From Polaribacter sargassicola (GTDB lineage: Bacteria > Bacteroidota > Bacteroidia > Flavobacteriales > Flavobacteriaceae), in assembly GCF_021991835.1 (NCBI RefSeq), contig NZ_JAHDAU010000010.1, positions 53,209 through 117,208 on the forward strand: a DNA stretch of 64,000 bases, in the 5' to 3' direction. The translations under genes were made by a program, and so were the position numbers. Numbering within the stretch: position 1 is the first letter of the stretch; each line of letters begins with the position of its first letter. Below the pieces are notes generated by a model that ran no database searches, was not told where the DNA came from, and saw only the letters and a program-made list of their open reading frames with translations. Shown piece by piece: positions 44,861-53,878 of this stretch.

Positions 44861-44929
44861 TATAATTAATCAACATAAAAAAAGAGAATTTACAATGTAA
44901 ATTCTCTTTTTTTATGTTGATTAATTATA
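44861..44929. terminator. 34-bp perfect inverted repeat acting as bidirectional terminator
   Basis: Arms 44861-44894 and 44896-44929 are exact reverse complements over 34 bp with a single central base. A seven-A/seven-T run within the arms provides terminator tails in both directions. It separates the convergent DUF1456 and DUF3127 genes and ends five bases before the DUF3127 stop. Confidence 0.85.
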
Positions 44930-44933
44930 TAAT

Positions 44934-45305
44934 CTAGAAAGGTAAATCATCTGGTTCTTCATCAGAAACACTAGATGTTGGCTCAAATTGGTCTACTGGA
45001 GGCAAATTACTTGGCGCACTTGCTTGAGATGATAAATTCTCAATTCTCCATCCTTGCACAGAGTTAAAGTATTTAGCTTCACCTTGTGGATTAATCCACT
45101 CTCTTCCTCTTAAATTGATAGATACCTTAACATCTTGACCAACTTTGTAGCTATTTAACAAATCTGTTTTGTCTTGTACAAACTCAATCATTATCATTTG
45201 TGGGTATTGTTCATCTGTAGTAACAACTAATTCTCTTTTTCTAAAACCGTTAGAACCAAATGTTTGAACTTCTCCTATTAATTTAATTTTACCAATAACT
45301 TCCAT
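44934..45305 (-). CDS. DUF3127 domain-containing protein
   Basis: A 123-residue protein with an OB-fold-like DUF3127 domain (residues about 1-95): MEVIGKIKLIGEVQTFGSNG, FRKRELVVTTDEQYPQ and GREWINPQGEAKYFNSVQGW. The last 25 residues are a disordered acidic tail ending EPDDLPF, which resembles the protein-interaction tail of single-stranded DNA-binding proteins. A nucleic-acid role is plausible but inferred. A -7 box (TACATTTG on the minus strand, 45374-45381) lies about 70 bp upstream, with a small palindrome in between. Confidence 0.9.
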   Translation of the reverse strand: MEVIGKIKLIGEVQTFGSNGFRKRELVVTTDEQYPQMIMIEFVQDKTDLLNSYKVGQDVKVSINLRGREWINPQGEAKYFNSVQGWRIENLSSQASAPSNLPPVDQFEPTSSVSDEEPDDLPF

Positions 45306-45373
45306 AATTTCTAATTTAATAAAAGTACTTTACCAAGTACTATCTACTTCATTCTTTTTTAAATAATCTTAGG

Positions 45374-45381
45374 CAAATGTA
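45374..45381 (-). promoter_or_regulatory. -7 box for the DUF3127 gene
   Basis: Reads TACATTTG on the minus strand, an exact match. The start would be near 45367, leaving a leader of about 62 nt that contains the inverted repeat AGTACTT-TACC-AAGTACT (45324-45341). The rest of the 278-bp gap up to the histidine kinase shows nothing else I can name. Confidence 0.45.
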
Positions 45382-45571
45382 TGTTTTTTTAAGGGTTTTA
45401 GTTCAATAAATTAAAAATCTTCTACATCAAAGTTATTAACACTACGCCTAATTTAAAACAGAAACTGATGTTTTACCACCATTAAAGTATAAAGTTTTAT
45501 TTTATTAAACTTAAATATTTACACTAAAAAATACTAACTTTTATTAGAAGGAGTTATATTGATGAAACCTT

Positions 45572-45579
45572 TATATTTG
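45572..45579 (+). promoter_or_regulatory. -7 box directly before the histidine kinase gene
   Basis: TATATTTG, an exact TAnnTTTG match, four bases before the ATG at 45584, so the transcript could be leaderless. Confidence 0.4.
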
Positions 45580-45583
45580 TTTA

Positions 45584-46735
45584 ATGATTATTTTTTCGAA
45601 CAGTATTTTATTTAGAAGAATTACAATTATTATTTCTTTAATTATTGTTTCTTTAATTTTATGGAATACTTATATTTTCTTTCAAAAGTTTAAACAAGAA
45701 GAACGAGCTAAAATGGAAATTTTAGCTGCTGCTCAAAAAGAAATTGCAGCAAGCACAGATTTAGATGCAAGTGTAACCTTACCTCTAAAAATCATAGAAA
45801 ACAATAATAACATTCCTATGATTTTGGTAGACGATAAAGGTGCCGTTATTAACTATCAAAACCTTAACTCTAAGAAGGCTTTAAATCCAAAATATATAGA
45901 AAAAGTACTTGATAAAATGAAATCTGAAAACTCACCTATAGAAGTAAGTTTTTCCGGTGAAAACAAACAATATATTTATTACAGCAATTCAGATTTATTA
46001 AATAAACTTACTTACTATCCTTTAGCTTTAATTTTAATCTTAGTGTTATTTTTATCTGTTGTTTATATGTTTTTCAACTCAAATAAAGCTTCTGAAACTA
46101 ATAAATTATGGACAGGTATGGCAAAGGAAACTGCACATCAAATTGGCACACCTTTATCTTCTTTACTTGGTTGGATTGCTATTTTAAAGATGGAAAAAAT
46201 TGACAACAACTATGTAGAAGAGATTGAAAAAGATGTACATAGGTTAAATACTATAGCAAATCGTTTTTCTAAAATTGGTTCTACACCAGAGTTAAAAAAA
46301 GAAAATATTGTTACCATTACAAAACAAGCTTTTGATTATTTAGAATCTAGAAGTTCTGAACAAATTACTTTTTCTTTTACAGCCGATAATCAAGAAATTT
46401 ACACCAACTTAAATACAGAATTATTTGGTTGGGTTATAGAAAACCTTATTAAAAATGCAATTGATGCTATGCTTGGCAAAGGTGAACTAAATTTAATTAT
46501 AGAAAGTACATCTAAAAAAGTAAAAATCAATATTTCCGACACAGGTAAAGGAATCCCTAAAAAACTTTATAAGCAAATTTTTAAACCTGGTTTTACCACT
46601 AAAAAACGTGGTTGGGGACTAGGCCTATCTCTTTCTAAAAGAATTGTAACAGACTACCATAATGGTAAAATTTTTGTAAAAGAATCAGAAATAAACAAAG
46701 GCACTACTTTTGAGATTCTTTTAGATAGAGTTTAA
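45584..46735 (+). CDS. orphan sensor histidine kinase
   Basis: A 383-residue membrane kinase. Helix 1 (about 13-30) and helix 2 (about 142-162) enclose a small periplasmic sensor of about 110 residues. There is no HAMP domain. The H-box KETAHQIGTPLSSLLGW near 180-196 has the phospho-accepting His. The ATPase domain shows NLIKNAIDAM (N box), DTGKGIP (G1) and GWGLGLSLSKRI (G2). No response regulator gene is adjacent, so its partner is encoded elsewhere. A large surface protein gene follows 228 bp downstream. Confidence 0.94.
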   Translation: MIIFSNSILFRRITIIISLIIVSLILWNTYIFFQKFKQEERAKMEILAAAQKEIAASTDLDASVTLPLKIIENNNNIPMILVDDKGAVINYQNLNSKKALNPKYIEKVLDKMKSENSPIEVSFSGENKQYIYYSNSDLLNKLTYYPLALILILVLFLSVVYMFFNSNKASETNKLWTGMAKETAHQIGTPLSSLLGWIAILKMEKIDNNYVEEIEKDVHRLNTIANRFSKIGSTPELKKENIVTITKQAFDYLESRSSEQITFSFTADNQEIYTNLNTELFGWVIENLIKNAIDAMLGKGELNLIIESTSKKVKINISDTGKGIPKKLYKQIFKPGFTTKKRGWGLGLSLSKRIVTDYHNGKIFVKESEINKGTTFEILLDRV

Positions 46736-46900
46736 CATATCTAATAGCAATATATTTTTCTAAATCTATCCTAAATCTTCTTTGTATCGACGAACGGTAT
46801 TTTAATCTCAAAAAATACCATTTATAGATAGAAAGACTCATTTCATACAAAGAAAAAAAGCATTCAAATAAAAGTAACTCATTATTACTTAAGCCATTCT

Positions 46901-46927
46901 TAAATTTGTTCTACTTGTAGAACAAAT
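46901..46927 (+). promoter_or_regulatory. -7 box overlapped by a perfect palindrome, upstream of the 1729-residue surface protein
   Basis: TAAATTTG at 46901-46908 is an exact -7 match. It overlaps a perfect inverted repeat at 46904-46927 with 11-bp arms (ATTTGTTCTAC and its complement) and a two-base centre. A dimeric regulator bound here would block the start of transcription, about 37 bp before the ATG at 46964. Confidence 0.5.
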
Positions 46928-46963
46928 AAGTTTTAACCATATATTCATTATAAGCTTAGTAAA

Positions 46964-49900
46964 ATGAGAAAAAAAATTACACGAATATTTATTTTATTTA
47001 TCATATTGTCTATAGCTGAAAAAGGATATAGTCAATTAAGTGATTTACATTACTTACCGCCGTTAAAACAATATGCAAACAATCAATCTATCAGGCAACA
47101 GACTGTTTATTTATCAACTCCAGAAACGTCTAGCTTTAACGTAAATATTTATAGAGGTAACAATGCAACTCCTATTGCTTCTCTATCTTTATCTAAATCT
47201 ACACCAAAAACCTATAATTTAGCAGATGGAGATAACAATATAACATTAGTTACCAATGCAAATACGGGGATAGTTCTACAAAACAGCGGATTACGATTCG
47301 AATCTTCTGGAGGTGAAGAATTTTATGTTAACTATAGGGGTAGATCAAGTGCCCAAGGAGCCTCAATTACCTCTAAAGGTAGAGCTGCTTTAGGTCAAAA
47401 ATTTAAATGGGGTGGTGCTCCTATAGAAGCAAATAATGCTAATATAAATGCAACATTAGGTATTATGGCTACAGAAGATAATACCACGGTAACAATAAGT
47501 GATTACAATCCTAATTGTGAGTTTAGATTAGCAGGAGATATAGATGGTATTACATCTAATTCTATTAATATAACCCTTAATAAAGGAGAATCTTATGTAC
47601 TAGAAGCTGCAAAAAATGCTACTACAGCTAATATTAATGGTTGGATTGGTGCATCTATTGATTCCAATAAAGATATTGCTATTAGTAACGGAATGTTAAA
47701 TTTTGGTGTAAGTACAAGTAGCGCATCTAGAGATGCTGGAGCAGACCAACCTGTTCCTGAAAATAAATTAGGTAAAGAATATGTTTTTGTTAGAGGTCAT
47801 GGAGGATCTACTAATGAATTTATTATTATAATTGGTACACAAGAAAATACCGAAGTTTATGTAAATGACGAAACGAGTCCGTTCGCAACAATTGGAAATG
47901 GAGAATATGTAGAAATTCCTGCTTCAAAATATTCAGGTGGTACAGTAGGTAAAAACATGAATGTAACAACAACAAAAGATGTTTATGCTTATCAAGTTCT
48001 TTCTGGTAGTTCTCATACAAAAACAGTTAGTTTAAACTTTGTTGCCCCTGTTAACTGTCTACTTCCAGACACTATGGATTTTATTTATGATATAAAAGAT
48101 CTTGCTGGTGCTAATATTTCTGGTGGTGTTTTTATTATAGCTTCTAGTTCTACAAATAATTCAGATATTATAGTAAGCGACAATTCCGGTACTGTAAGTT
48201 TACCAGCAGAAGAAACTGTTGTTGGTAATTCTGATTGGAAAACTTTTTATATTTCTGATCTTTCTGGCGATGTTTCTGTAGAGTCTTCTGGACCTATAGC
48301 CGTTGGTTTTACAGGATTTAGCGTACATATTGGTGTAGCTGGTTATTTTTCTGGTTTTGATACTGTACCTGTTACAGACATTATAATTACTGGAGGTGGA
48401 TGTTTACCTGATGGCTCTTTAGAGGTTGTTAATAAAGACTTTGAAACATACCAATGGTATGACAATGGTGTTTTAGTACCTGGTGCAAACACCCCTTACT
48501 ATTCTCCTTCAGAATCTGGAGATTATTTTGTTCGTGTTTCTAAAGGTGGTTGTACTTATGATTCTCAATCTATTTCTGCATATTATTGTAACCCAGATAT
48601 TATTATAAATAAAACTGCAGATAAAACAGAGGTTATGGAAGGAGAAACCATTACTTTTAATATTACTGTAGAAAGTAAAAGTTTAGATCCTATAACAAAT
48701 CTTGTTATTACAGATATAATTCCAGAAGGTTTATCAATTGTTAATGTAGAAGAAAGTACAGGTACATGGTCATCACCAGATTGGTCTATTGGTACAATTA
48801 CAAGTGGGCAAACAGAAACAATTACTATAGAAACAATTGTAGATGATATGACCGGAATTGACGCAGTTACATCACTAACAAATACAGCTATAAACAGTCA
48901 AGATCAAGTAGACACAAATATTACAGAAGATTCTCCTTCCGTAGATTTTGATATACTTAGAGACTATGATGGCGATTTAGTAGCAGATAAATATGATATT
49001 GACGATGACAATGATGGTATTTTAGATACTGAAGAAGGAAATGAAGATACAGATAGTGATGGTATACCAAATTTATTAGATTTAGATTCTGATGGAGATG
49101 GATGCCCAGATACTATAGAAGCTCGTGTACCAACACTATTAGAAAGTGCAGAAGTAACCAACAGTAGTACTAATAATAGTGATATTATATTAACTAAAAG
49201 TATTGCAAACTCTATAATAAATATCTCAAACAATCCTGTTGGTAGTAATGGTTTGGCAGCTAGTTTAGAAAACGGAGATGATAGTTCTACAGCCACCACA
49301 AATTACACCTCTACATACAACACATATGCATTAGACAATACAATTAATGTATGTGGAACTCCAATGATAACACAAGTATATCAAACAGAAACAGAGAGAT
49401 GGATAGAAGTTACCAACATAAACAACACCAATATAATTGCACCAAATGCAACAATAATTGCTCTATTTAAAAATACCACTGGAGACCAAACAGGTGTTAC
49501 ACCAACTGCATATGCATCTAATACTAATGTTATAAACCCTGGTCAATCTATATTAATATCTGCTGGTTCCGTTACAAATAAACTATCTTCTGCTTCAGAA
49601 ATAGTAAATACAGAAGTTACCGACTTTACTGATGCTGATGATGTTATAACCCTAACAAGAGCAACTAATAATAGTGCTTGGGAAGCAAGAATTGACGTTA
49701 TAAACTCTATTAGTAATAATACCAGTTATGTTCGTATAGACGAAACTTTATCACCTAACACTACTTTTGACGAAACAGAGTGGGTTGCTTTTATTGATGA
49801 CAATATTATTACTTTTTCTGATCTAGTAAATGATGATACAACAGAACGTCATGCACATGACCCTTTAATTTCAGAAATTACGACTGCTAACAATAATGCA

Positions 49901-52153
49901 AACATAAAACCAGGCTTACATAACCTTGAGTTTACAGATAGAACTAATTCTAATTGGTCTAACGGATATCCTGATAGATCTAGAAATGTAAAAATTTCTG
50001 AAAGCTTTTCTTTTTCAGAAAAATTAAGCGCCAGAAAACTAGAAGTTAGAAACGGAAGTGTTTTTAGTATAATAGATAATTTGTTAGTAGTAACTAATAA
50101 CATTACTATAACAACATCTGCAGATGCAATTAGATTAATTAGTTCTGATAATACCAATAAAGCTCAATTAATACAAACTCATAACCAGACAAAACAAGTT
50201 TCTGGTTTTGGTAAAATTGTAATAGACCAAAACTCTGAAATATCAAGTATATACAGATATAATTACATGAGTTCTCCTGTAAATACAATTGGCGCAGATA
50301 CATATGCAATAGAAGACGTTTTAAAAGATGGAACAACACCAACTTCTATTACTTCACTTATTAGAGATATAAATTTTGTATCGGGCTATGATGGTAGTGC
50401 AACATCTCCAATTTCTATAGCAGACTACTGGATTTACACATACTCACCTTCAACTAACGGTTTATCTAATTGGTCTCACAAATATAAAAATGGAAACATT
50501 AATCAAACTGACGGTTTTATTATTAAAGGACCTGGTGTTGCACAAAATTACACATTTGTAGGTACGCCTAAAGACGGCAATTTAGAAACAAATATTGGTG
50601 CAGAAGAAACTTACTTAGTAGGAAACCCTTATGCGTCTGCAATAAGCGTCAAAAAGTTTATAGAAGACAACCAAAACTCCATAACTGGTAATTTATATTT
50701 TTGGGAACATAATGGAGAAGAAAACACAGATACTGAAACTTCTGGGCATAATTACGCTGGTTATATTGGTGGTTATGCAATTAGAAATAGTTCTATGGGT
50801 CTTGCTGCTAATCAAGTTTCTACTAACAATGGATACTCTGAAACAAATAGTATTATAGAAGCAGAAACAGGTACATTATTAAACGGAGCTCAAGTTTATA
50901 CAGATAATAATATTAATTCTTCAGAAGCATCTTCTACCAATAGTACAAGTGGTGTATTACTAAATAATTTAAATCAAAAGGTTATTTTTACTAGTAATGT
51001 TAATGCAGACTCTTTAATTATTAATTATCAATCAGATGAAGCTTTATTACTAAATATCAAAATAAATGGAGTAGATAATTCTACTTTACTAAATAAATCT
51101 GCTAATACTTATACAAGTATTACTATTACAGACAACATTAATGTATCTGATGAAATTGAATTAATTTATGTTGATGAAACATCTAATTTAAATTTAAAAA
51201 TAGATTATATTAATTTAAAAGGAGATGGTGTTGATGATTCTTCTCCATCTCTCGGTGATGGAGATTATAAAGTTCCTGGGGCATTTATTCCTATCGGACA
51301 AGGATTCTTTATTGTTGGAAACTCTAATGGAGGTAATATTAATTTTAATAATAGTCAAAGAGAGTTTGTAACAGAAGGTACAGAATCTGTTTTCTTTAAG
51401 ACTAGTAGTGAAAAATCTAAATCTGATAATACTACTAAAAACTTATTACCTATAATTAAACTAGGTATGGATTACAATACTGATGATGTAAACTTACATA
51501 GGCAAATAGGTGTATCTTTTAAAGAAGGCAATACATTTGGATTAGAAACAGGTTATGATGCAGAAATCTTAGACATAGGGTCTACTGACATTTATTGGAA
51601 AATGCCAAATGCAGACGACAAACTTGCTATTACAGGTGTAGAAAATATTACCGATAATTTAGAAGTTCCTCTAGAAGTTATTTTAGCAAAAACAGGAACT
51701 ATTTCAATAGGTATAGATGAATGGAATGAAATTAATAGAAATGTATATTTAACAGATAAATTGACTGAAACTTCTTACTTATTAAATAACTCAAAAATAT
51801 CTTTAACTTTAGTAGAAGGTGTATATTCAGAAAGGTTTGTTCTTGGTTTTAAAGATATAAGTACAGAAGAAAATAGTACTTTAGATGTTTCAGATGCTAT
51901 TATATCAGAAAAAAATATTTCTATATATGTAGATCAAAATAATAAAGAACTTGTAATAAATAATAATAGTAACATAGATTTAAAAAATGTAAAGCTATTT
52001 AACATATTAGGGCAACAAGTAAGTATATGGAATGATTTTGACACGGATACAAGTATAAATCGTTTAAAAGTTAAAAACCTTACTGAAAAAATCTACATTG
52101 TTAATATAGAAACTAAAGAAGGACGAATTTCTAAAAAAATAGTTATAGAGTAA
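46964..52153 (+). CDS. 1729-residue multidomain surface protein with type IX secretion tail
   Basis: Domains in order: signal peptide (about 1-23); a large N-terminal strand-rich region resembling IgGFc-binding N-termini (about 30-470); an Ig-like segment with paired cysteines (about 478-545, [15 protein letters not shown]); a DUF11 repeat (about 550-660); calcium-binding thrombospondin type 3 repeats (about 665-715, [15 protein letters not shown]); a lamin-tail-like part (about 800-930); a CBM-like part beginning [11 protein letters not shown] (about 1305-1425); and a C-terminal sorting domain (about 1650-1729, [14 protein letters not shown] to KKIVIE). Probably an adhesin or matrix protein. 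Confidence 0.9.
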   Translation: MRKKITRIFILFIILSIAEKGYSQLSDLHYLPPLKQYANNQSIRQQTVYLSTPETSSFNVNIYRGNNATPIASLSLSKSTPKTYNLADGDNNITLVTNANTGIVLQNSGLRFESSGGEEFYVNYRGRSSAQGASITSKGRAALGQKFKWGGAPIEANNANINATLGIMATEDNTTVTISDYNPNCEFRLAGDIDGITSNSINITLNKGESYVLEAAKNATTANINGWIGASIDSNKDIAISNGMLNFGVSTSSASRDAGADQPVPENKLGKEYVFVRGHGGSTNEFIIIIGTQENTEVYVNDETSPFATIGNGEYVEIPASKYSGGTVGKNMNVTTTKDVYAYQVLSGSSHTKTVSLNFVAPVNCLLPDTMDFIYDIKDLAGANISGGVFIIASSSTNNSDIIVSDNSGTVSLPAEETVVGNSDWKTFYISDLSGDVSVESSGPIAVGFTGFSVHIGVAGYFSGFDTVPVTDIIITGGGCLPDGSLEVVNKDFETYQWYDNGVLVPGANTPYYSPSESGDYFVRVSKGGCTYDSQSISAYYCNPDIIINKTADKTEVMEGETITFNITVESKSLDPITNLVITDIIPEGLSIVNVEESTGTWSSPDWSIGTITSGQTETITIETIVDDMTGIDAVTSLTNTAINSQDQVDTNITEDSPSVDFDILRDYDGDLVADKYDIDDDNDGILDTEEGNEDTDSDGIPNLLDLDSDGDGCPDTIEARVPTLLESAEVTNSSTNNSDIILTKSIANSIINISNNPVGSNGLAASLENGDDSSTATTNYTSTYNTYALDNTINVCGTPMITQVYQTETERWIEVTNINNTNIIAPNATIIALFKNTTGDQTGVTPTAYASNTNVINPGQSILISAGSVTNKLSSASEIVNTEVTDFTDADDVITLTRATNNSAWEARIDVINSISNNTSYVRIDETLSPNTTFDETEWVAFIDDNIITFSDLVNDDTTERHAHDPLISEITTANNNANIKPGLHNLEFTDRTNSNWSNGYPDRSRNVKISESFSFSEKLSARKLEVRNGSVFSIIDNLLVVTNNITITTSADAIRLISSDNTNKAQLIQTHNQTKQVSGFGKIVIDQNSEISSIYRYNYMSSPVNTIGADTYAIEDVLKDGTTPTSITSLIRDINFVSGYDGSATSPISIADYWIYTYSPSTNGLSNWSHKYKNGNINQTDGFIIKGPGVAQNYTFVGTPKDGNLETNIGAEETYLVGNPYASAISVKKFIEDNQNSITGNLYFWEHNGEENTDTETSGHNYAGYIGGYAIRNSSMGLAANQVSTNNGYSETNSIIEAETGTLLNGAQVYTDNNINSSEASSTNSTSGVLLNNLNQKVIFTSNVNADSLIINYQSDEALLLNIKINGVDNSTLLNKSANTYTSITITDNINVSDEIELIYVDETSNLNLKIDYINLKGDGVDDSSPSLGDGDYKVPGAFIPIGQGFFIVGNSNGGNINFNNSQREFVTEGTESVFFKTSSEKSKSDNTTKNLLPIIKLGMDYNTDDVNLHRQIGVSFKEGNTFGLETGYDAEILDIGSTDIYWKMPNADDKLAITGVENITDNLEVPLEVILAKTGTISIGIDEWNEINRNVYLTDKLTETSYLLNNSKISLTLVEGVYSERFVLGFKDISTEENSTLDVSDAIISEKNISIYVDQNNKELVINNNSNIDLKNVKLFNILGQQVSIWNDFDTDTSINRLKVKNLTEKIYIVNIETKEGRISKKIVIE

Positions 52154-52175
52154 CTCTATCTAAAATAAACATTAA

Positions 52176-52209
52176 AAAAAAACCTACTATTTAAATAGTA
52201 GGTTTTTTT
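52176..52209. terminator. bidirectional terminator
   Basis: A perfect palindrome with 17-bp arms (AAAAAAACCTACTATTT and its complement) between the surface protein gene and the convergent HIT gene. Confidence 0.9.
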
Positions 52210-52596
52210 CTATACTTCTGCTGCAATTTGTTTTGCTAAATCTACAAATTCTTCATTTGTTAATTTTACTTTTTGTGTAAATTGCATATCTGTCATTTGG
52301 TTTGTTGGTACCAAATGCACATGTATATGTGGCACCTCTAATCCAATAACACTCATGCAAACCCTTTTACAAGAAACTGCCTTTTCTAATGCTTTTGCTA
52401 TTTTGTAAGAAAAATCCATTAAGTTTAAATACTCTTCTTTAGATAAATCAAAAAGTTTGTCTTCTTCTTTTTTAGGCACAACTAAAGTATGTCCTTTTGC
52501 ATTAGGGTTTATATCTAAAAAAGCTATATAGTTTTCATCTTCTGCTACTTTATAACAAGGTATTTCTCCTTCTATTATTTTTGTAAAAATGCTCAT
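52210..52596 (-). CDS. HIT family protein
   Basis: A 128-residue nucleotide hydrolase or transferase of the histidine-triad family. The triad HIHVHLVP is near residues 92-99, and IFTKIIEGEIPCYKVAEDENYIAFLD, in two parts, forms the conserved N-terminus. Hint-type members hydrolyse purine nucleoside phosphoramidates. A terminator on the same strand lies upstream (52633-52665), so the gene is probably transcribed apart from greA. Confidence 0.95.
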   Translation of the reverse strand: MSIFTKIIEGEIPCYKVAEDENYIAFLDINPNAKGHTLVVPKKEEDKLFDLSKEEYLNLMDFSYKIAKALEKAVSCKRVCMSVIGLEVPHIHVHLVPTNQMTDMQFTQKVKLTNEEFVDLAKQIAAEV

Positions 52597-52630
52597 CTTA
52601 AAAGTTATTTTATAGTAGTAAATATAAAAA

Positions 52631-52667
52631 AGAATTCGGGTTTTAGCATTGCCAAAACCCGAATTTA
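52631..52667 (-). terminator. terminator of the greA-element transcript
   Basis: 12-bp arms (AATTCGGGTTTT and its complement) with a nine-base loop. On the minus strand a run of six Ts follows the hairpin, so it ends transcripts coming from greA and the structured element. Confidence 0.75.
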
Positions 52668-52722
52668 TATTTTTAGAATTCTCTTATTTAATAACTAATT
52701 ACAATTAGCTTACCAACTAGAC

Positions 52723-52795
52723 TAGCCCTGATTGAAACGGCATCCTTTTTTGAGGAACGAAAAAAAGATATAGTGGAAAGCAGGAAATAGCTTCT
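52723..52795 (-). repeat. dispersed structured element, copy 2 (possible ncRNA)
   Basis: This copy shares TAGCCC-GATTGAA, ACGAAAAAAAG and GGAAATAGCTTCTAA with 35492-35570. On the minus strand the centre forms a hairpin of about 10 bp (AUCUUUUUUU against AAAAAAGGAU); the second pair beyond the U-run is U-A here and G-C in copy 1. The next feature on the same strand is a terminator, so a greA 3'-UTR-derived RNA is possible. Compare the Flavo-1 RNA class, unverified. Confidence 0.55.
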
Positions 52796-52805
52796 AATAA
52801 TAAAA

Positions 52806-53279
52806 TTATCTAGAAATTTCTACTATTTCAAATTTCATAATACCATTTGGTACTTTAATTTCTGCCACATCACCTACTTTTTTACCTAATAAACCTTTAC
52901 CTATTGGTGAGTTTACAGATAATTTTCCATTTCTTACATCAGTTTCAGAGTCTGCAACCAATGTGTAAGAAAACTCCATGCCATTTGCAGAGTTCTTAAT
53001 TTTTACGATAGAATGAATAAGAACCTTAGAAGTATCTAATTGAGATTCATCTAAAATACGTGCATTTGCTATAACGTTTTTAAGCTTTGCTATTTTGGTT
53101 TCTAAATGAGATTGTTCTTCTTTTGCTGCATGATATTCTGCATTTTCACTTAAATCTCCTTTATCTCTTGCATCTGCAATTTCTTGTGTTACTCTTGGTC
53201 TCTCAACTTGTTCTAATTGTACCAATTCATCTTTCAATTTCTTTAATCCTTCTTCTGAATAATAAGATATCTTGCTCAT
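52806..53279 (-). CDS. greA: transcription elongation factor GreA
   Basis: A 157-residue factor that rescues backtracked RNA polymerase. The N-terminal coiled coil carries the functional acidic tip DARDKGDLSENAEYHAAKEEQ near 37-57 (in two parts). The C-terminal FKBP-like domain has VLIHSIVKIKNSANG and SPIGKGLLGKKVGDVAEIKVPNG, split over about 120-145. The length is normal. A -7 box lies about 65 bp upstream; downstream come the structured element and a terminator. Confidence 0.97.
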   Translation of the reverse strand: MSKISYYSEEGLKKLKDELVQLEQVERPRVTQEIADARDKGDLSENAEYHAAKEEQSHLETKIAKLKNVIANARILDESQLDTSKVLIHSIVKIKNSANGMEFSYTLVADSETDVRNGKLSVNSPIGKGLLGKKVGDVAEIKVPNGIMKFEIVEISR

Positions 53280-53343
53280 AGTTTCTTAAATAGTTTCTTA
53301 AATTTAAAAATCCCATTACCCTAACAGGAATGAGATTGTATTA

Positions 53344-53351
53344 CAAATGTA
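53344..53351 (-). promoter_or_regulatory. -7 box for greA
   Basis: Reads TACATTTG on the minus strand, an exact match. The start would be near 53337, leaving a leader of about 58 nt. It adjoins a palindrome TACAAA-ATA-TTTGTA at 53350-53364. Confidence 0.5.
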
Positions 53352-53399
53352 CAAAATATTTGTAACTTGCTATCGTTTTAATAGAAACGAAGAAATATC

Positions 53400-53825
53400 A
53401 TGATAAAAAAAACACTTATACTTTTGTCTATTTTAACTTTTTTAAATTGTTCTGTTAATGATAATTTGGATGGATGCATACAATCTTTACCTCTAAATAT
53501 AGCTACAGATTTAAACAATCCAGAATTAATAAATGTGAATGTTCCTGGTGGTTATGTAGAACTTTCTGGAGGCTCTAAAGGCATTCTTTTAGTTAACGTA
53601 AACGGAAATGATTTTGTTGCTTATGATAAATTATGCCCTGCAGGAGATTGTGATTCTCCCATGACATTTGAAAATGGAATCCTTTTAAAATGTCAATGTG
53701 ATGGAAGTGAATATGGAGTTGGAAAAGGAATTGGAGGCGCACCACAAACAGAGGGTTTTATTTGTCCTGCAATAGAGTATAATGTTACCAAAATAGGTAC
53801 AGCAATTCGAATCACAAATTTTTAA
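53400..53825 (+). CDS. Rieske-fold lipoprotein lacking the histidine ligands
   Basis: A 141-residue lipoprotein (FLNCSVND, Cys near 17). The domain from about 50 resembles a Rieske ferredoxin: NGNDFVAYDKLCPAGDCDSP and then LLKCQCDGSEYGVGKG, followed by a GGAPQTEG turn. In true Rieske proteins both motifs end in His (CxH and CxxH). Here the positions hold Cys or Ser, so a classic 2Fe-2S cluster with two His ligands cannot form. Such proteins recur in Bacteroidota; their role is unknown. Confidence 0.87.
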   Translation: MIKKTLILLSILTFLNCSVNDNLDGCIQSLPLNIATDLNNPELINVNVPGGYVELSGGSKGILLVNVNGNDFVAYDKLCPAGDCDSPMTFENGILLKCQCDGSEYGVGKGIGGAPQTEGFICPAIEYNVTKIGTAIRITNF

Positions 53826-53848
53826 TAGGGTACTTTATATAAGTTGCT

Positions 53849-53856
53849 TATTTTTG
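53849..53856 (+). promoter_or_regulatory. -7 box for purK-purE
   Basis: TATTTTTG, an exact TAnnTTTG match, 22 bp before the GTG start of purK. Confidence 0.55.
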
Positions 53857-53878
53857 CCAAAACACAACAATATTTAAC

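Noticed and set aside
47826..50342. Several minus-strand frames inside the surface protein gene
   Set aside because: They are low-complexity antisense frames of a gene with clear domains; none has a promoter or recognisable product.
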